From Polaromonas sp. JS666 (lineage in GTDB: Bacteria > Pseudomonadota > Gammaproteobacteria > Burkholderiales > Burkholderiaceae_C), in assembly GCF_000013865.1 (NCBI RefSeq), contig NC_007948.1, forward strand, positions 4,517,001 to 4,581,000: 64,000 nt of DNA. The letters run 5' to 3'. The stretch's first letter is position 1, and every line of letters begins with the position of its first letter. The translations under genes were made by a program, and so were the position numbers. Of the stretch, positions 19,594-28,599 are shown piece by piece. The notes beneath the pieces were generated by a model. That model saw only the letters and a program-made list of their open reading frames with translations. It did not search any database and was not told the origin of the DNA.

Positions 19594-20241
19594 TTATTTC
19601 AGGGCCAGGCCCAGCACCTGCAGATAGGCGACCAGGGCATCCATTTCGGTCTTGTCCCTGACGTCCTGCGCCGCCTCGGCGATCTGCGCATCGGCGTAGG
19701 GAACACCCACGCTGCGCAGGGCCCGCATCCGCGGCGCCATACCGGCGGCGTCCACCGTATTCCGTTCCAGCCAGGGGTAGGCCGGCATGTTGGACTCCGG
19801 CACCAGGTCGCGCGGGTTGTTCAGGTGAATGCGATGCCATTCGTCGCTGTACTTGCCGCCCACGCGGTGCAGGTCCGGCCCGGTGCGCTTGCTGCCCCAC
19901 TGGAAGGGATGGTCATAGACAAACTCGCCGGCCACCGAATAGTGGCCATAGCGCAGGGTCTCGGCGCGAAACGGCCGGATCATCTGGGAGTGGCAGTTGT
20001 AGCAGCCCTCGCGCAGGTAGACGTCGCGCCCTGCCAGCTGCAGCGCCGTATAGGGTTTGACGCCCGTCACCGGCGCGGTGGTGGAGGTCTGGAAGAACAG
20101 CGGGACGATCTCCACCAGCCCGCCGACGGCGATGACCAGCAGGATCAGGACGATCATCAGGAAATTGTTGGTCTCGACCTTCTCGTGCGAGAAGCCGGCA
20201 GAGGCAGGGGCGGAAGCGGAAGAAGAGTGGTTATCGCTCAT
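19594..20241 (-). CDS. ccoO: cbb3-type oxidase subunit II (monoheme c)
   Basis: 215 residues. One N-terminal membrane anchor ([20 protein letters not shown]) precedes a single heme c site in [23 protein letters not shown] carries the axial methionine. Preceded by GGAG before ATG 20241. Second gene of the ccoNOQP operon, 13 bases after ccoN. It transfers electrons from CcoP to the catalytic subunit. Confidence 0.95.
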   Translation of the reverse strand: MSDNHSSSASAPASAGFSHEKVETNNFLMIVLILLVIAVGGLVEIVPLFFQTSTTAPVTGVKPYTALQLAGRDVYLREGCYNCHSQMIRPFRAETLRYGHYSVAGEFVYDHPFQWGSKRTGPDLHRVGGKYSDEWHRIHLNNPRDLVPESNMPAYPWLERNTVDAAGMAPRMRALRSVGVPYADAQIAEAAQDVRDKTEMDALVAYLQVLGLALK

Positions 20242-20254
20242 GTTGTGGGCTCCA

Positions 20255-21688
20255 TCAGGCGGCTTGAGGCAGGGGGACGGCGGTGCGGACCGATTGCCCC
20301 TGCGCCACGGTCATCCAGGTATTCCATGCCATCACCAGCATGCCGCCCAGGTAAAGCAGTCCGCCCATGAAGCGAATGACGTAGAAGGGATAGGTGGCCT
20401 TCACCGACTCGACAAAGGTGTAGGTCAGGCTGCCGTCGGCATTGAGGGCGCGCCACATCAGGCCCTGCATCACGCCGGCGATCCACATGGCGGCGATGTA
20501 CAGCACGATGCCGATGGTGGAGCCCCAGAAATGCACCTCGATCGCCGGGACGGAGTACATCTTCTTCTGGCCGAACAGGCGCGGAATCATGTAGTAGAGC
20601 GTGCCCATCGTGATCAGGCCCACCCAGCCCAGCGCGCCGGCGTGCACATGGCCCACCGTCCAGTCGGTGTAGTGCGACAGGGCGTTGACGGTCTTGATGG
20701 ACATCAGCGGCCCCTCGAACGTGGCCATGCCATAAAACGACAGGGCGACGATCAGGAAGCGCAGGACCGGGTCGTCGCGCAGCTTGTGCCAGGCGCCGGA
20801 CAGCGTCATGATGCCGTTGATCATGCCGCCCCAGCTGGGCGCCAGCAGGATCAGCGAGAACACCATGCCGACCGACTGCGTCCAGTCTGGCAGCGCCGTG
20901 TAGTGCAGGTGATGCGGGCCGGCCCACATGTAGGTGAAGATCAGCGCCCAGAAGTGGACGATGGACAGGCGGTAGCTGTACACCGGCCGCTCGGCCTGCT
21001 TCGGAACGAAGTAGTACATCATTCCCAGGAAGCCGGCGGTGAGAAAGAAGCCCACCGCGTTGTGGCCATACCACCACTGGATCATGGCGTCCTGCACACC
21101 GGCATAGGCCGAGTAGGACTTCATCCAGCCGGCGGGCACGGCCGCGCTGTTGACGAGGTGCAGAACGGCCACCGCCAGAATGAAGGAGCCGTAAAACCAG
21201 TTGGCCACATAGATGTGGCGAACCTTGCGCATACCGATGGTGCCGAAGAAAACGATGGCATAGGACACCCAGACCAGCGTGATCAGGATGTCGATGGGCC
21301 ACTCCAGCTCGGCGTATTCCTTGCCCGAGGTATAGCCCAAGGGCAGGCTGACGGCGGCCGCGACGATGACGGCCTGCCAGCCCCAGAACGTGAACGCGGC
21401 CAGCTTGCCGGCGAACAGCGGGACATGGCAGGTGCGCTGCACCACGTAGTAACTGCTGCCGATCAGCGCACAACCGCCGAAGGCAAAGATCACGGCATTG
21501 GTGTGCAGCGGCCTGAGCCGGCCGTAGCTGAGCCAGGGAATGCCGAAGTTGAGTTCAGGCCAGGCCAGCTGGGCGGCAATGAACACGCCTACCAGCATGC
21601 CCACCACCCCCCAGACCACGGCCATCAGCGAGAACTGCCGCACGACCGTGTCGTTGTACTGGGCAGCGGAAGTTGGTTGATCGTTCAT
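20255..21688 (-). CDS. ccoN: cbb3-type oxidase catalytic subunit I
   Basis: 477 residues, twelve membrane segments. The heme-copper ligands are visible: [13 protein letters not shown] (Cu-B His), [13 protein letters not shown]-like segment [17 protein letters not shown] (two more Cu-B His), and [14 protein letters not shown] (heme ligands). This is the high-affinity terminal oxidase reducing O2 at micromolar levels while pumping protons. A perfect FNR box lies 54 bases upstream of ATG 21688. It is the first gene of ccoNOQP-G-H. Confidence 0.96.
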   Translation of the reverse strand: MNDQPTSAAQYNDTVVRQFSLMAVVWGVVGMLVGVFIAAQLAWPELNFGIPWLSYGRLRPLHTNAVIFAFGGCALIGSSYYVVQRTCHVPLFAGKLAAFTFWGWQAVIVAAAVSLPLGYTSGKEYAELEWPIDILITLVWVSYAIVFFGTIGMRKVRHIYVANWFYGSFILAVAVLHLVNSAAVPAGWMKSYSAYAGVQDAMIQWWYGHNAVGFFLTAGFLGMMYYFVPKQAERPVYSYRLSIVHFWALIFTYMWAGPHHLHYTALPDWTQSVGMVFSLILLAPSWGGMINGIMTLSGAWHKLRDDPVLRFLIVALSFYGMATFEGPLMSIKTVNALSHYTDWTVGHVHAGALGWVGLITMGTLYYMIPRLFGQKKMYSVPAIEVHFWGSTIGIVLYIAAMWIAGVMQGLMWRALNADGSLTYTFVESVKATYPFYVIRFMGGLLYLGGMLVMAWNTWMTVAQGQSVRTAVPLPQAA

Positions 21689-21741
21689 GGAGCACCTTTT
21701 TCTGGACGCTCCAAGTGTCCCCGCCGGGGGTGAAGGCCGAA

Positions 21742-21755
21742 TTGATGAAAATCAA
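21742..21755. promoter_or_regulatory. FNR box of the ccoNOQP operon, overlapping the ccoS stop
   Basis: TTGAT-GAAA-ATCAA, perfect consensus, 54 bases before ccoN. Its right half covers the ccoS stop codon (21752-21754), so ccoN has its own oxygen-controlled promoter inside the end of ccoS. Confidence 0.85.
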
Positions 21756-21889
21756 TCCGATCGCAAAATGCGCTCGGCCTCCTGGTCGAGCGCCTCGAAC
21801 TGGCCACGCCAGACAGCCCAGCCCAGCGCGCCGAGTATGAGCAACGCCAGCACGACCGACAGCGGAATCAGCAGGAAGAGGATGTCCAT
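21752..21889 (-). CDS. ccoS: cbb3 oxidase maturation protein CcoS
   Basis: 45 residues. MDILFLLIPLSVVLALLILG is a membrane helix, followed by ALGWAVWRGQFEALDQEAER and ILRSD. The G-x-x-x-W-x-x-x-x-G-Q-F-x-x-L-D-x-E pattern is the hallmark of CcoS. It starts directly after the ccoI stop (TGA-ATG). Needed for cofactor insertion into CcoN (family knowledge). Confidence 0.94.
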   Translation of the reverse strand: MDILFLLIPLSVVLALLILGALGWAVWRGQFEALDQEAERILRSD

Positions 21890-24172
21890 TCAAGCGGCTC
21901 CGGGAATACGCGCCAGCCGTGCCGAATTCAGCACCACCAGCAATGAACTGGCCGCCATGCCCAACCCGGCCAGCCAGGGTGGCATGAATCCGAGCACGGC
22001 CAGCGGCACGCAGACCGCGTTGTAGACGGCGGCCCACAGCAGGTTTTGCCGCACGACGGTCCGCGTGCGGCGCGCCTGCAGCAGCAAGGCAGGCACATCG
22101 GACAGCCGGCTGCCCAGCACCACGAAGTCGGACTTCGCCTGTGCCAGCGGCACGGCGTGCCCCATGGCCACCGACAGGTCTGCGCAGGCCAGCACCGGCC
22201 CGTCGTTCATGCCGTCGCCCACCATCGCAACGCGCCGGCCGCGCAGTTGCAGGGAGCGCACATGCGCCAGCTTGTCCTCCGGTGTGCGCTGACCGTAGGC
22301 CTCATCGATACCAGCGCGGGCGGCCAGCCGCAACACGGCACCACCCTGGTCGCCCGAGAGAAGCAGCACCCGCAGGCCCATCGCCTGCAGCCTGCCGACC
22401 GCAGGCCTGGCATCGGGCCGCAACGCCTCCTCAAATTCGAAGCTGGCCAGCCAGCCCCGCTCGTCGGCCAGGTGCACCTGCGGGCCATGGGCCGGCGTAT
22501 CCTGCAGCGGCGCGCCGCAAAATGCGGCCGAACCCAGCCGCAACACGCGCCCTGCCGCACCCCCGGCGATCTGGCCCTGCAGTCCATGGCCGGCTATCTC
22601 CGTGATGTTCTCCGCGCCTGGTACTGCGCCAGCAACGGCCTGCACAATCGCGCGAGACACCGGGTGGTGCGAATGCTGCGCCAGCGCGGCCGCAAGATGC
22701 AGGGCCTGTGTCGGGTCTGTGCCCGGGCGGACCCGGCGCATGAGCACCGCCATACGGTCCTCGGTCAGCGTGCCGGTCTTGTCGAACACCACCGTGTCCA
22801 CCGATGCGCCGGACTCCAGCGCCTGCAGGCGGCGCACCAGCACGCCGCGGCGCGCCAGCGCGCCTGCCGCGGCCAGCGTGGCGGCCGGCGTGGCCAGCGA
22901 CAGCGCGCAGGGGCAGGTGACGATGAGGACGGCAACCGCCACGCTGATGGCATGCGCCGGATCCACCGGCCACCACCACAACGCCGCAGCGGCGCTGGCC
23001 AGCAGCACCCCCAGCAGGAAGGGGTTGGCAATGCGATCGGCAACCTGGGCCAGCCGCGGCTTTTGCACCGAGGCCTGCTCCATCAGCGCCACGATGCTGG
23101 CATACCGCGTCTCAGCACCCACGCGCTCCACCCGCACCAGCAGCAGGCCCGAGAGGTTGTGGCTGCCGGCGATCACCGCGCCACCGGCGCACCGCTGCAG
23201 CGGCGTGGATTCACCCGTCAGCAGGGCTTCGTCCACCCGGCTGTCGCCCGCAGTCACCGTGCCGTCGGCGGGAATGACTTCGCCCGGCAGCACACGGATC
23301 AGATCGCCCACGACGAGGCGCCGCAGGGCCACGCGCTCATACTGGCCGTCGGCCCCTTGCCGCTCCACACTGTCGGGCAGCCTGCGCATCAGCGCCTCCA
23401 GCGAGCCGGCCGTGCGGTCACGCAGGCGCTGCTCCAGCAGGCGGCCGGACAACAGGAAGAACACGAACATGGTCAACGAGTCGTACCAGACCTCGGCACC
23501 CCACGGCCCGGAAGCATCGAAGGTGGCGGCCGTGCTGGCACCAAAGGTGATGAGGATGCCCAGCGCCACCGGCACATCCATGCCGATGCGCCGGCCGCGC
23601 AGGTCACGCAGCGCCGTGGCAAAGAACGGCCAGCAGGAAAACAGCACGACCGGCAACGTCAGCACCCAGGAGGCCCAGCGCAGCAGCGCCTGCACATCCG
23701 GCGTGATCTCGCCGGGGCCGGCCACGTAGGCGGGCACGGCATACATCATCACCTGCATCATGCAAAAGCCCGCGACCAGCCAGCGCCAGAGCATCAGGCG
23801 CTGGGCCTGCAGCCGCGGCGCGGCCAGCAGCATGTCGCCCGCCGGCAGCGCCGTGTAGCCGGCCCGCTGCAGCGCGGCCATCCAGGCCGAGGGGCGGGTG
23901 CGCCCGGGCCGCCACACGAGGCGCGCCATCGCGGTCGCCCCATTGACCTGTACGCCGTCGACGTCCGGCAACTGGCCGAGTGCTTCCTCCACCGTGAGCG
24001 AGCAGGCAGCGCAGTGCATGCCGTCAATCGCGAGGTACGTCTCCCACCAGCCATCGCGCCCGGCCACGGGCCGGCTGAAGCCCTCCCATTCGGCGCGCTC
24101 GTCCAGCGCAGCCCAGGCGGCATTGATCGGGGCAACAGGCTCTGTGCCCAGGGCAAGGGTGGCAGTTTGCAT
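21890..24172 (-). CDS. ccoI: Copper-translocating P-type ATPase for cbb3 assembly
   Basis: 760 residues. The N-terminal heavy-metal domain has CxxC in IDGMHCAACSLTVEE. Eight membrane segments include the CPC metal motif (LIVTCPCALSLATP). The catalytic Asp is in VFDKTGTLTEDR. The ATP-binding HP and hinge GDGMND motifs (HSHHPVSRA, VGDGMNDGPVL) are present. It belongs to the CcoI/FixI/CopA2 group that exports copper to the periplasm for oxidase assembly, not for resistance. It is followed without a gap by ccoS. The start ATG 24172 shares a 107-base divergent gap with a usp gene, holding an FNR box. Confidence 0.94.
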   Translation of the reverse strand: MQTATLALGTEPVAPINAAWAALDERAEWEGFSRPVAGRDGWWETYLAIDGMHCAACSLTVEEALGQLPDVDGVQVNGATAMARLVWRPGRTRPSAWMAALQRAGYTALPAGDMLLAAPRLQAQRLMLWRWLVAGFCMMQVMMYAVPAYVAGPGEITPDVQALLRWASWVLTLPVVLFSCWPFFATALRDLRGRRIGMDVPVALGILITFGASTAATFDASGPWGAEVWYDSLTMFVFFLLSGRLLEQRLRDRTAGSLEALMRRLPDSVERQGADGQYERVALRRLVVGDLIRVLPGEVIPADGTVTAGDSRVDEALLTGESTPLQRCAGGAVIAGSHNLSGLLLVRVERVGAETRYASIVALMEQASVQKPRLAQVADRIANPFLLGVLLASAAAALWWWPVDPAHAISVAVAVLIVTCPCALSLATPAATLAAAGALARRGVLVRRLQALESGASVDTVVFDKTGTLTEDRMAVLMRRVRPGTDPTQALHLAAALAQHSHHPVSRAIVQAVAGAVPGAENITEIAGHGLQGQIAGGAAGRVLRLGSAAFCGAPLQDTPAHGPQVHLADERGWLASFEFEEALRPDARPAVGRLQAMGLRVLLLSGDQGGAVLRLAARAGIDEAYGQRTPEDKLAHVRSLQLRGRRVAMVGDGMNDGPVLACADLSVAMGHAVPLAQAKSDFVVLGSRLSDVPALLLQARRTRTVVRQNLLWAAVYNAVCVPLAVLGFMPPWLAGLGMAASSLLVVLNSARLARIPGAA

Positions 24173-24206
24173 GGGGCAAGGTTAACCAGCGCATCGAACC
24201 GTCCCG

Positions 24207-24220
24207 TTGATCTGGATCAA
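24207..24220. promoter_or_regulatory. FNR box in the ccoI/usp divergent promoter region
   Basis: TTGAT-CTGG-ATCAA, perfect consensus. It lies 34 bases from the ccoI start and 59 bases from the usp start at 24280. The distance fits activation of the usp gene best; a direct effect on ccoI may be activation from overlapping sites or repression. Confidence 0.8.
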
Positions 24221-24279
24221 TCCGGAACCGGACCCGTGCGCCTAAGCTGAAGGCGCTACCCAAAAAAAAGGAGAAGAAC

Positions 24280-24723
24280 ATGTACCAACGCATTCTTGTC
24301 GCAACCGATGGTTCCCCCCTCTCGAAAAAGGCCGTCCGCAGCGCGATCGGGCTGGCCACCGCGCTTGACGCCGAGCTCGTGGCGCTCAATGTCGTGCCAC
24401 GCTATCCCATGAGCTATTTCGAGGGCAACGTGTCGATCTCGCTCCAGGAGGTCGGCCGCATCGAGAAGCAATGGGCCACCGAGGGCCAGGCCATGGTTGA
24501 TGCGGTGCAGCAGGCCGCGCAGGCCGAAGGGCTCCGGGCCAAGGCCGTCGTCACGCGCTCCAACCTGGTGGCCGAGGCCATCATGGCCGCCGCCAGAAAA
24601 CACAAGTGCGACCTGATCGTCATGGCCTCGCACGGCCGCAAGGGCATCAAGCGCGTGCTGCTGGGCAGCGAAACGCAGCATGTACTGGCGCACAGCACCA
24701 CGCCCGTGTTAGTGTTGCGTTGA
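24280..24723 (+). CDS. Universal stress protein
   Basis: 147 residues. MYQRILVATDGSPLSKKAVR opens the fold, and ASHGRKGIKRVLLGSETQHV is the G-x2-G-x9-GS nucleotide signature. A very strong ribosome site (AAGGAG) precedes ATG 24280. It is first of a tandem usp pair, 27 bases from the second, probably transcribed from the FNR-controlled promoter upstream. UspA proteins support survival during growth arrest or low oxygen. Confidence 0.92.
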   Translation: MYQRILVATDGSPLSKKAVRSAIGLATALDAELVALNVVPRYPMSYFEGNVSISLQEVGRIEKQWATEGQAMVDAVQQAAQAEGLRAKAVVTRSNLVAEAIMAAARKHKCDLIVMASHGRKGIKRVLLGSETQHVLAHSTTPVLVLR

Positions 24724-24750
24724 ATTTGGTCCACCTGGAGGAGAAAAAAA

Positions 24751-25173
24751 ATGAAAGTCCTGTTCGCCGCTGATGGCAGCAAATACACCAAGAAGGCCCT
24801 GGCCTTCCTCGTTACCCATGAAAGCCTGACCGGCCCCTCCGACGAGGTGGTCGTGCTCAATGTGCAGGCGCCGGTGCCGGGCCGCGTCAAGACCATGGTC
24901 GGCGCGGCCACGGTCAGCGCCTACCACAAGGACGAAGCGCTGAAGGTGCTGGATCCGATCGAGCGCTTCCTCAAGCGCCACAAGCTGCAGTACCGTGTGA
25001 CCTGGACCATCGGATCGCCGGCGGCCGAAGTGGTACGCGCAGCGCAGCGCGAGAAGGCACACATGATCGTCATGGGCACCCACGGCCACGGCCTGATCGG
25101 CCGCGCCGTCATGGGCAGCGTGGCCCAGCGCGTGGTCACCGAAGCCGACATACCGGTGCTGCTGGTCAAGTAG
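24751..25173 (+). CDS. Universal stress protein
   Basis: 140 residues. MKVLFAADGSKYTKKALAFL opens the fold, and GTHGHGLIGRAVMGSVAQRV is the nucleotide signature. GGAGGAG lies just upstream. Second gene of a tandem usp pair and probably co-transcribed with the first. It differs enough from the neighbour to suggest an old paralogue rather than a recent duplication. A hairpin at 25180-25210 follows the stop. Confidence 0.92.
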   Translation: MKVLFAADGSKYTKKALAFLVTHESLTGPSDEVVVLNVQAPVPGRVKTMVGAATVSAYHKDEALKVLDPIERFLKRHKLQYRVTWTIGSPAAEVVRAAQREKAHMIVMGTHGHGLIGRAVMGSVAQRVVTEADIPVLLVK

Positions 25174-25179
25174 ACCGTT

Positions 25180-25210
25180 CAGCAATTGCCGCGATGCCGG
25201 CGGCTTGCTG
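25180..25210 (+). terminator. Hairpin after the usp pair
   Basis: CAGCAA..GCCG pairs with CGGC..TTGCTG around a six-base loop, starting six bases past the usp stop. Only a weak T-rich tail follows (ATCTTG), so termination is likely but not certain. The ~145 bases between it and the next gene hold nothing I can name. Confidence 0.5.
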
Positions 25211-25354
25211 ATCTTGCCGATTCGTTTGAAGGGTCACCCTGCAGCAAAACAACGCTCGAAGTTCATTCGCGTGTTGAAGCGTTGCGGTGACGCCGTAGCG
25301 GGAATCCAGGATATCTTCAAGGGTCAAACGTGAAAGAGTTTCGCCTCTTCGCCC

Positions 25355-26455
25355 TCAAGCCCTAAGCGGTTGATCCGCCTGAGCCCAATCAAAGACTTGG
25401 GCTCCAACCTGCAGCCAGTCGTCCCAGTGTGCAGATGTCTTCATGCGCTCAATCTGTTTTGGAATACTGATGATGTCGCAATAGTCGAGAAACCGTTGAA
25501 GAACTAATGGGCCGATGCCTGGAACGATTCTGCAATCGCAAGGATGACTTGCACACTCATCGCCGCAGACCCTATCTTCAACGTCGCACTCGTTAACAAC
25601 CTTGGACCAGAAACTTCTACGCTCTAAATTTGACTCGCGCGGTGAAGCTATCGAACCTGAAGTTCCTTGCTTCATGTCCATGTATTTCAAGATGTCTGGC
25701 CGCTTCGCTGCTGCAGAGGCAATTTCACCCAGCGGTTCAAACAAGCTAGCGTTCTCATTCGATGCCATGATCGAGTCGTACACCAGGTTGAACGGAAGCA
25801 GATTTTCCATTTCCCTAGAGGGCAGATCGAAGTGCATGCAAATCCAAGTTGCAGCGGCGGATTCGGCTGCGCATTCCCGACTTATGTGGCCGGGGCCCGC
25901 AGTGGGATGATCTCTGTCAGAGTCGGTAACCGCACAAGTGAATTTCTCGCGGGCGCTCAAAGTTTCTTGAAAGCAGTTCAATATTTCCGAGCCGCCTCCG
26001 TTGTGCGACATCAATGCCACTTCAAACGCGGAAAAATCGTTGGTCTTTCTATAGTGCAGCGCTGCATACTTCAACGCCGCGACATCTCTCGTGTTCTCAG
26101 CGAGAACCTCTGCCCGGAGCATCGGAACACCAGTCATGCGTTGAATTGGAGCGTGCCAGTTACCTTGATCGTCTCTGAACACTTGACTGCCTGAAGCTTC
26201 AATGATCAGCTTGGTACGAACAGATTGACGAACAGAACCTTTCACTGCGGAGTTAGAGCGAGCTCGTCTAACGGCTGCCTTTGCAGGCCCACTTAAATCT
26301 TGCTTAAGAAGCCAGGACAAAGTCCCGTTTGAGCCGTAAAGCACATGCCGTCCGTGAAACGACGCATCGGCAACCGCCTGCAACACAGAGCATGTAAGCA
26401 AATCAGGCTGAGGAAATGCCTCTGGTAACGAGTCAGAAAGTTCAATCCACATCAC
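25355..26455 (-). CDS. TOPRIM-like partner protein of an ATPase (candidate defence effector)
   Basis: 366 residues, no family I can name with certainty. In the middle it carries a motif set resembling a TOPRIM nuclease fold. Glu120 lies in RAEVLAENTRDVAALKYA, a glycine turn in SHNGGGSEILNCFQE (about 153-155), and an acidic cluster Asp178/180/182 in CAVTDSDRDHP. This order matches the E...G...D-x-D of OLD/DUF4435-type TOPRIM domains (inference). A cysteine group, CGDECASHPCDC (297-308), may bind zinc, followed by a helix-hairpin-like VPGIGPLVLQRF. The start overlaps the ATPase stop by four bases, so the two are coupled. GC content is visibly below the surrounding genome. Confidence 0.65.
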   Translation of the reverse strand: MMWIELSDSLPEAFPQPDLLTCSVLQAVADASFHGRHVLYGSNGTLSWLLKQDLSGPAKAAVRRARSNSAVKGSVRQSVRTKLIIEASGSQVFRDDQGNWHAPIQRMTGVPMLRAEVLAENTRDVAALKYAALHYRKTNDFSAFEVALMSHNGGGSEILNCFQETLSAREKFTCAVTDSDRDHPTAGPGHISRECAAESAAATWICMHFDLPSREMENLLPFNLVYDSIMASNENASLFEPLGEIASAAAKRPDILKYMDMKQGTSGSIASPRESNLERRSFWSKVVNECDVEDRVCGDECASHPCDCRIVPGIGPLVLQRFLDYCDIISIPKQIERMKTSAHWDDWLQVGAQVFDWAQADQPLRA

Positions 26456-27996
26456 TCGATCTCCGGTTCAAAAAAACCGTAGGGCCAGTTTTGTAGCACC
26501 CCCTCAGCTGAAAAACTTGAGATTCTGACTTTGGTTGACGGTGAAGGTCCGCCGCTGGACTCGAAAAGAATGATTGAAACATCCTCTGCAGCTAGCCGCC
26601 CACTCTCCACAAGTTGACCAAGCCTGTTGACCAAGTGTTGACTGTGCGTTTCAACCAGGATCGATGGGGTTCTTGGTGATCGTGGGTTGGTTGCGCCGAT
26701 AGTGCCCGCAAATACGTCGGCCAGTCTGGCCTGCGAATCAGGGTGTAGGTGCAGTTCAGGCTGCTCAAGAACAACCATCGAGGTCAACTGAGTCCAGCTC
26801 CCAGGCCGGGTTGTAGCCCAAAGCTGAGCGGCTATGGGCAGTACCTGAGAAATACCGAAACCCATGTCCGCAATATTGAATGGCTTGGGATCATTTTTCC
26901 CTTGGGCCATCACCATAACTTGATCACCTTGACGCTTAGGGAAGGCATCAACGTCGAGAAAAATTCTCACCCAGCTCCGAAAGTTCTTCAAGTCCGCTTC
27001 GCTAAGACTGTCGAGGAACATGGGAAGATTGCTGCCGTCCGCTTCGATCTCCGAGACGGAAAGGTCCAGCTTGCGGTAGTAGCGCTCGGCTGTCGCCCGC
27101 AATGGCTTTAGGTACCGAACTCCTTGAAAATAAGATCGCAGCGCGGCGTCTACTTGCCGGAATATTTCATCTGTGTGAGATACCAACAACGCGTGATGTA
27201 GCTGTGCAGCAATACTTTTTGTATTGCCTGACTGTGCAACCGCTCTCCAGCTGGGCGGCCCCGGAATTTCTACTAAAGCCTTTTCAATTTCCTCAACTGT
27301 ACCCACTGGCACACGATTAGCGATTTTTCTGCATGTCACAGCGCTCGTATTCGAATGCACATGACGTCGGATGACTTGGGTAGGAAGGTCTTCCCAATGG
27401 TTTGCGGACTGTACCCAAGAGGCTGTACCCTTTGGGTCTTTTTGGTACAAATAAAAATAAATGAGAGGAAGAATGTCGCCTTGGAAAGTGACGGTGCCAT
27501 GATCCTTTGTGATTGGGTCATACCTCTTACCGTTCACGAAAAACGGCGTGTTCATTGAGACTTCCTTACTCGGATCGATCGAGATTTCACCACCAAGCAA
27601 CTTCACAGTCACATTCTTCGCGTGGCCGGTCTGCTGGGTGTCCTCCACCAGGGTGATCGATACCTCTGCCAAGGTCTTTCCGCGGCGTTGATGCCAAGGC
27701 ACCGTGCCTTTTTTGGTCGGTCGCTCCACGTCAATGTGAAAAGTAAACCCGATCTCTTTTTCACCCTCGGTAACTGAGCGCTCCAAGGACCCGAAGTCCA
27801 CTAGGTCGCCGAACCATAGAACGGGGGACTTTTTCTTCCGCTCAGAACTCTGGCGGAACAATGGAAAGATTCTGGCGAAGGTGCTTTTGCCAACACTGTT
27901 CCGTCCTAGCAGCACTGTGATCGGTGCAATACGCACTGCGGGCACGCAGCGCAGGCTTCGCAGATTCTTAACGCCTAAATGGCTTAACCCTCCCAT
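26452..27996 (-). CDS. OLD/SMC-like AAA ATPase (AAA_15/AAA_21)
   Basis: 514 residues, cytoplasmic. Walker A is near residue 32 (TVLLGRNSVGKSTFARIF), directly after the typical GVKNLRSLRCV start. An ABC-like signature region is MGFGISQVLPIAAQLW. Walker B is MVVLEQPELHLHPDSQARL, and the switch is ILVETHSQHLVNRL. This combination defines OLD/RecF-like ATPases used as sensors in PARIS (AriA), OLD, Gabija and retron systems. There is no TOPRIM domain here; it is supplied by the next gene. A four-base overlap joins the two genes. Base composition suggests transfer. No helicase, reverse transcriptase or toxin is adjacent. Confidence 0.85.
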   Translation of the reverse strand: MGGLSHLGVKNLRSLRCVPAVRIAPITVLLGRNSVGKSTFARIFPLFRQSSERKKKSPVLWFGDLVDFGSLERSVTEGEKEIGFTFHIDVERPTKKGTVPWHQRRGKTLAEVSITLVEDTQQTGHAKNVTVKLLGGEISIDPSKEVSMNTPFFVNGKRYDPITKDHGTVTFQGDILPLIYFYLYQKDPKGTASWVQSANHWEDLPTQVIRRHVHSNTSAVTCRKIANRVPVGTVEEIEKALVEIPGPPSWRAVAQSGNTKSIAAQLHHALLVSHTDEIFRQVDAALRSYFQGVRYLKPLRATAERYYRKLDLSVSEIEADGSNLPMFLDSLSEADLKNFRSWVRIFLDVDAFPKRQGDQVMVMAQGKNDPKPFNIADMGFGISQVLPIAAQLWATTRPGSWTQLTSMVVLEQPELHLHPDSQARLADVFAGTIGATNPRSPRTPSILVETHSQHLVNRLGQLVESGRLAAEDVSIILFESSGGPSPSTKVRISSFSAEGVLQNWPYGFFEPEIE

Positions 27997-28254
27997 ACGA
28001 TTCCCCTTTTTTCGCCATGTTACAGGATGTCACCGGGAAATATTGATGCGTGGATCCACTAGGTTGGTGCCAAATTCAAGGGCGCCACTGGCGGGGCGAT
28101 GAATGAAGGCTGCGTGTGTGCAATCGGTTGTGACGGTTAGTGGGAGGGGTAAAAGCTCGCTACGACACTCCGCCCACTGGACTTACCCCCCACGTCTACC
28201 CCCACAAGATGCGAGCTTTGAAGACGCTATACCAATCCGCGTGAGACACAAAAA

Positions 28255-28283
28255 AGCCCCAAGTCATTGCTGGACTTGAGGCT
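28255..28283 (-). terminator. Intrinsic terminator-like hairpin
   Basis: AGCCCCAAGTC and GACTTGAGGCT form an 11-bp stem with one mismatch and a 7-base loop. On the minus strand it is followed by a run of Ts (complement of 28249-28255). No intact gene ends here, so it may be left over from a lost gene. Confidence 0.6.
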
Positions 28284-28572
28284 CTGAATCACAGGAAAAC
28301 GTCCTGAGACATTTGAGCGATGGCTGGGGCTGGATCGAAAACCACCTCGGAGGCCGCACCACCGCTAGTTCTCTCCCGCCGTCCGCCTCTAGGGGTACAC
28401 CAAACTAGCGATTTCGCGGCATCAATGCGGCCGCAGCGTGATTCTGCCAGTGGCTGCAGATTTGAACAGCTCCAGATATTGCTCGCATTGACTGCGTTAC
28501 GCCCAATTTTCTCTCTGCGGCTGGGACGCATCAACGGTGCTCTACCGGGAGGAACTGATAGTGCCGAAGCCG

Positions 28573-28599
28573 ATGTCCGCTTCCGACCCAAGCAGACAT
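28573..28599. repeat. Imperfect palindrome resembling a common intergenic element
   Basis: ATGTCCGCTT, seven bases, AAGCAGACAT: arms match at 9 of 10 positions. Elements of this style (ATGTCCGCTT-N-AAGCGGACAT) are frequent between genes in many proteobacteria, which is from memory. It lies in non-coding DNA. Confidence 0.45.

Noticed and set aside
17484-24250. Several 560-730-codon plus-strand frames across the cco cluster
   Set aside because: All lie opposite ccoG, ccoP, ccoN and ccoI and are low-complexity antisense translations.
25211-25354. Minus-strand stretch reading LTLEDILDSRYGVTATL, faintly like an IstB segment
   Set aside because: Too short, lacks Walker motifs and the expected TSQLP continuation; similarity could be chance.
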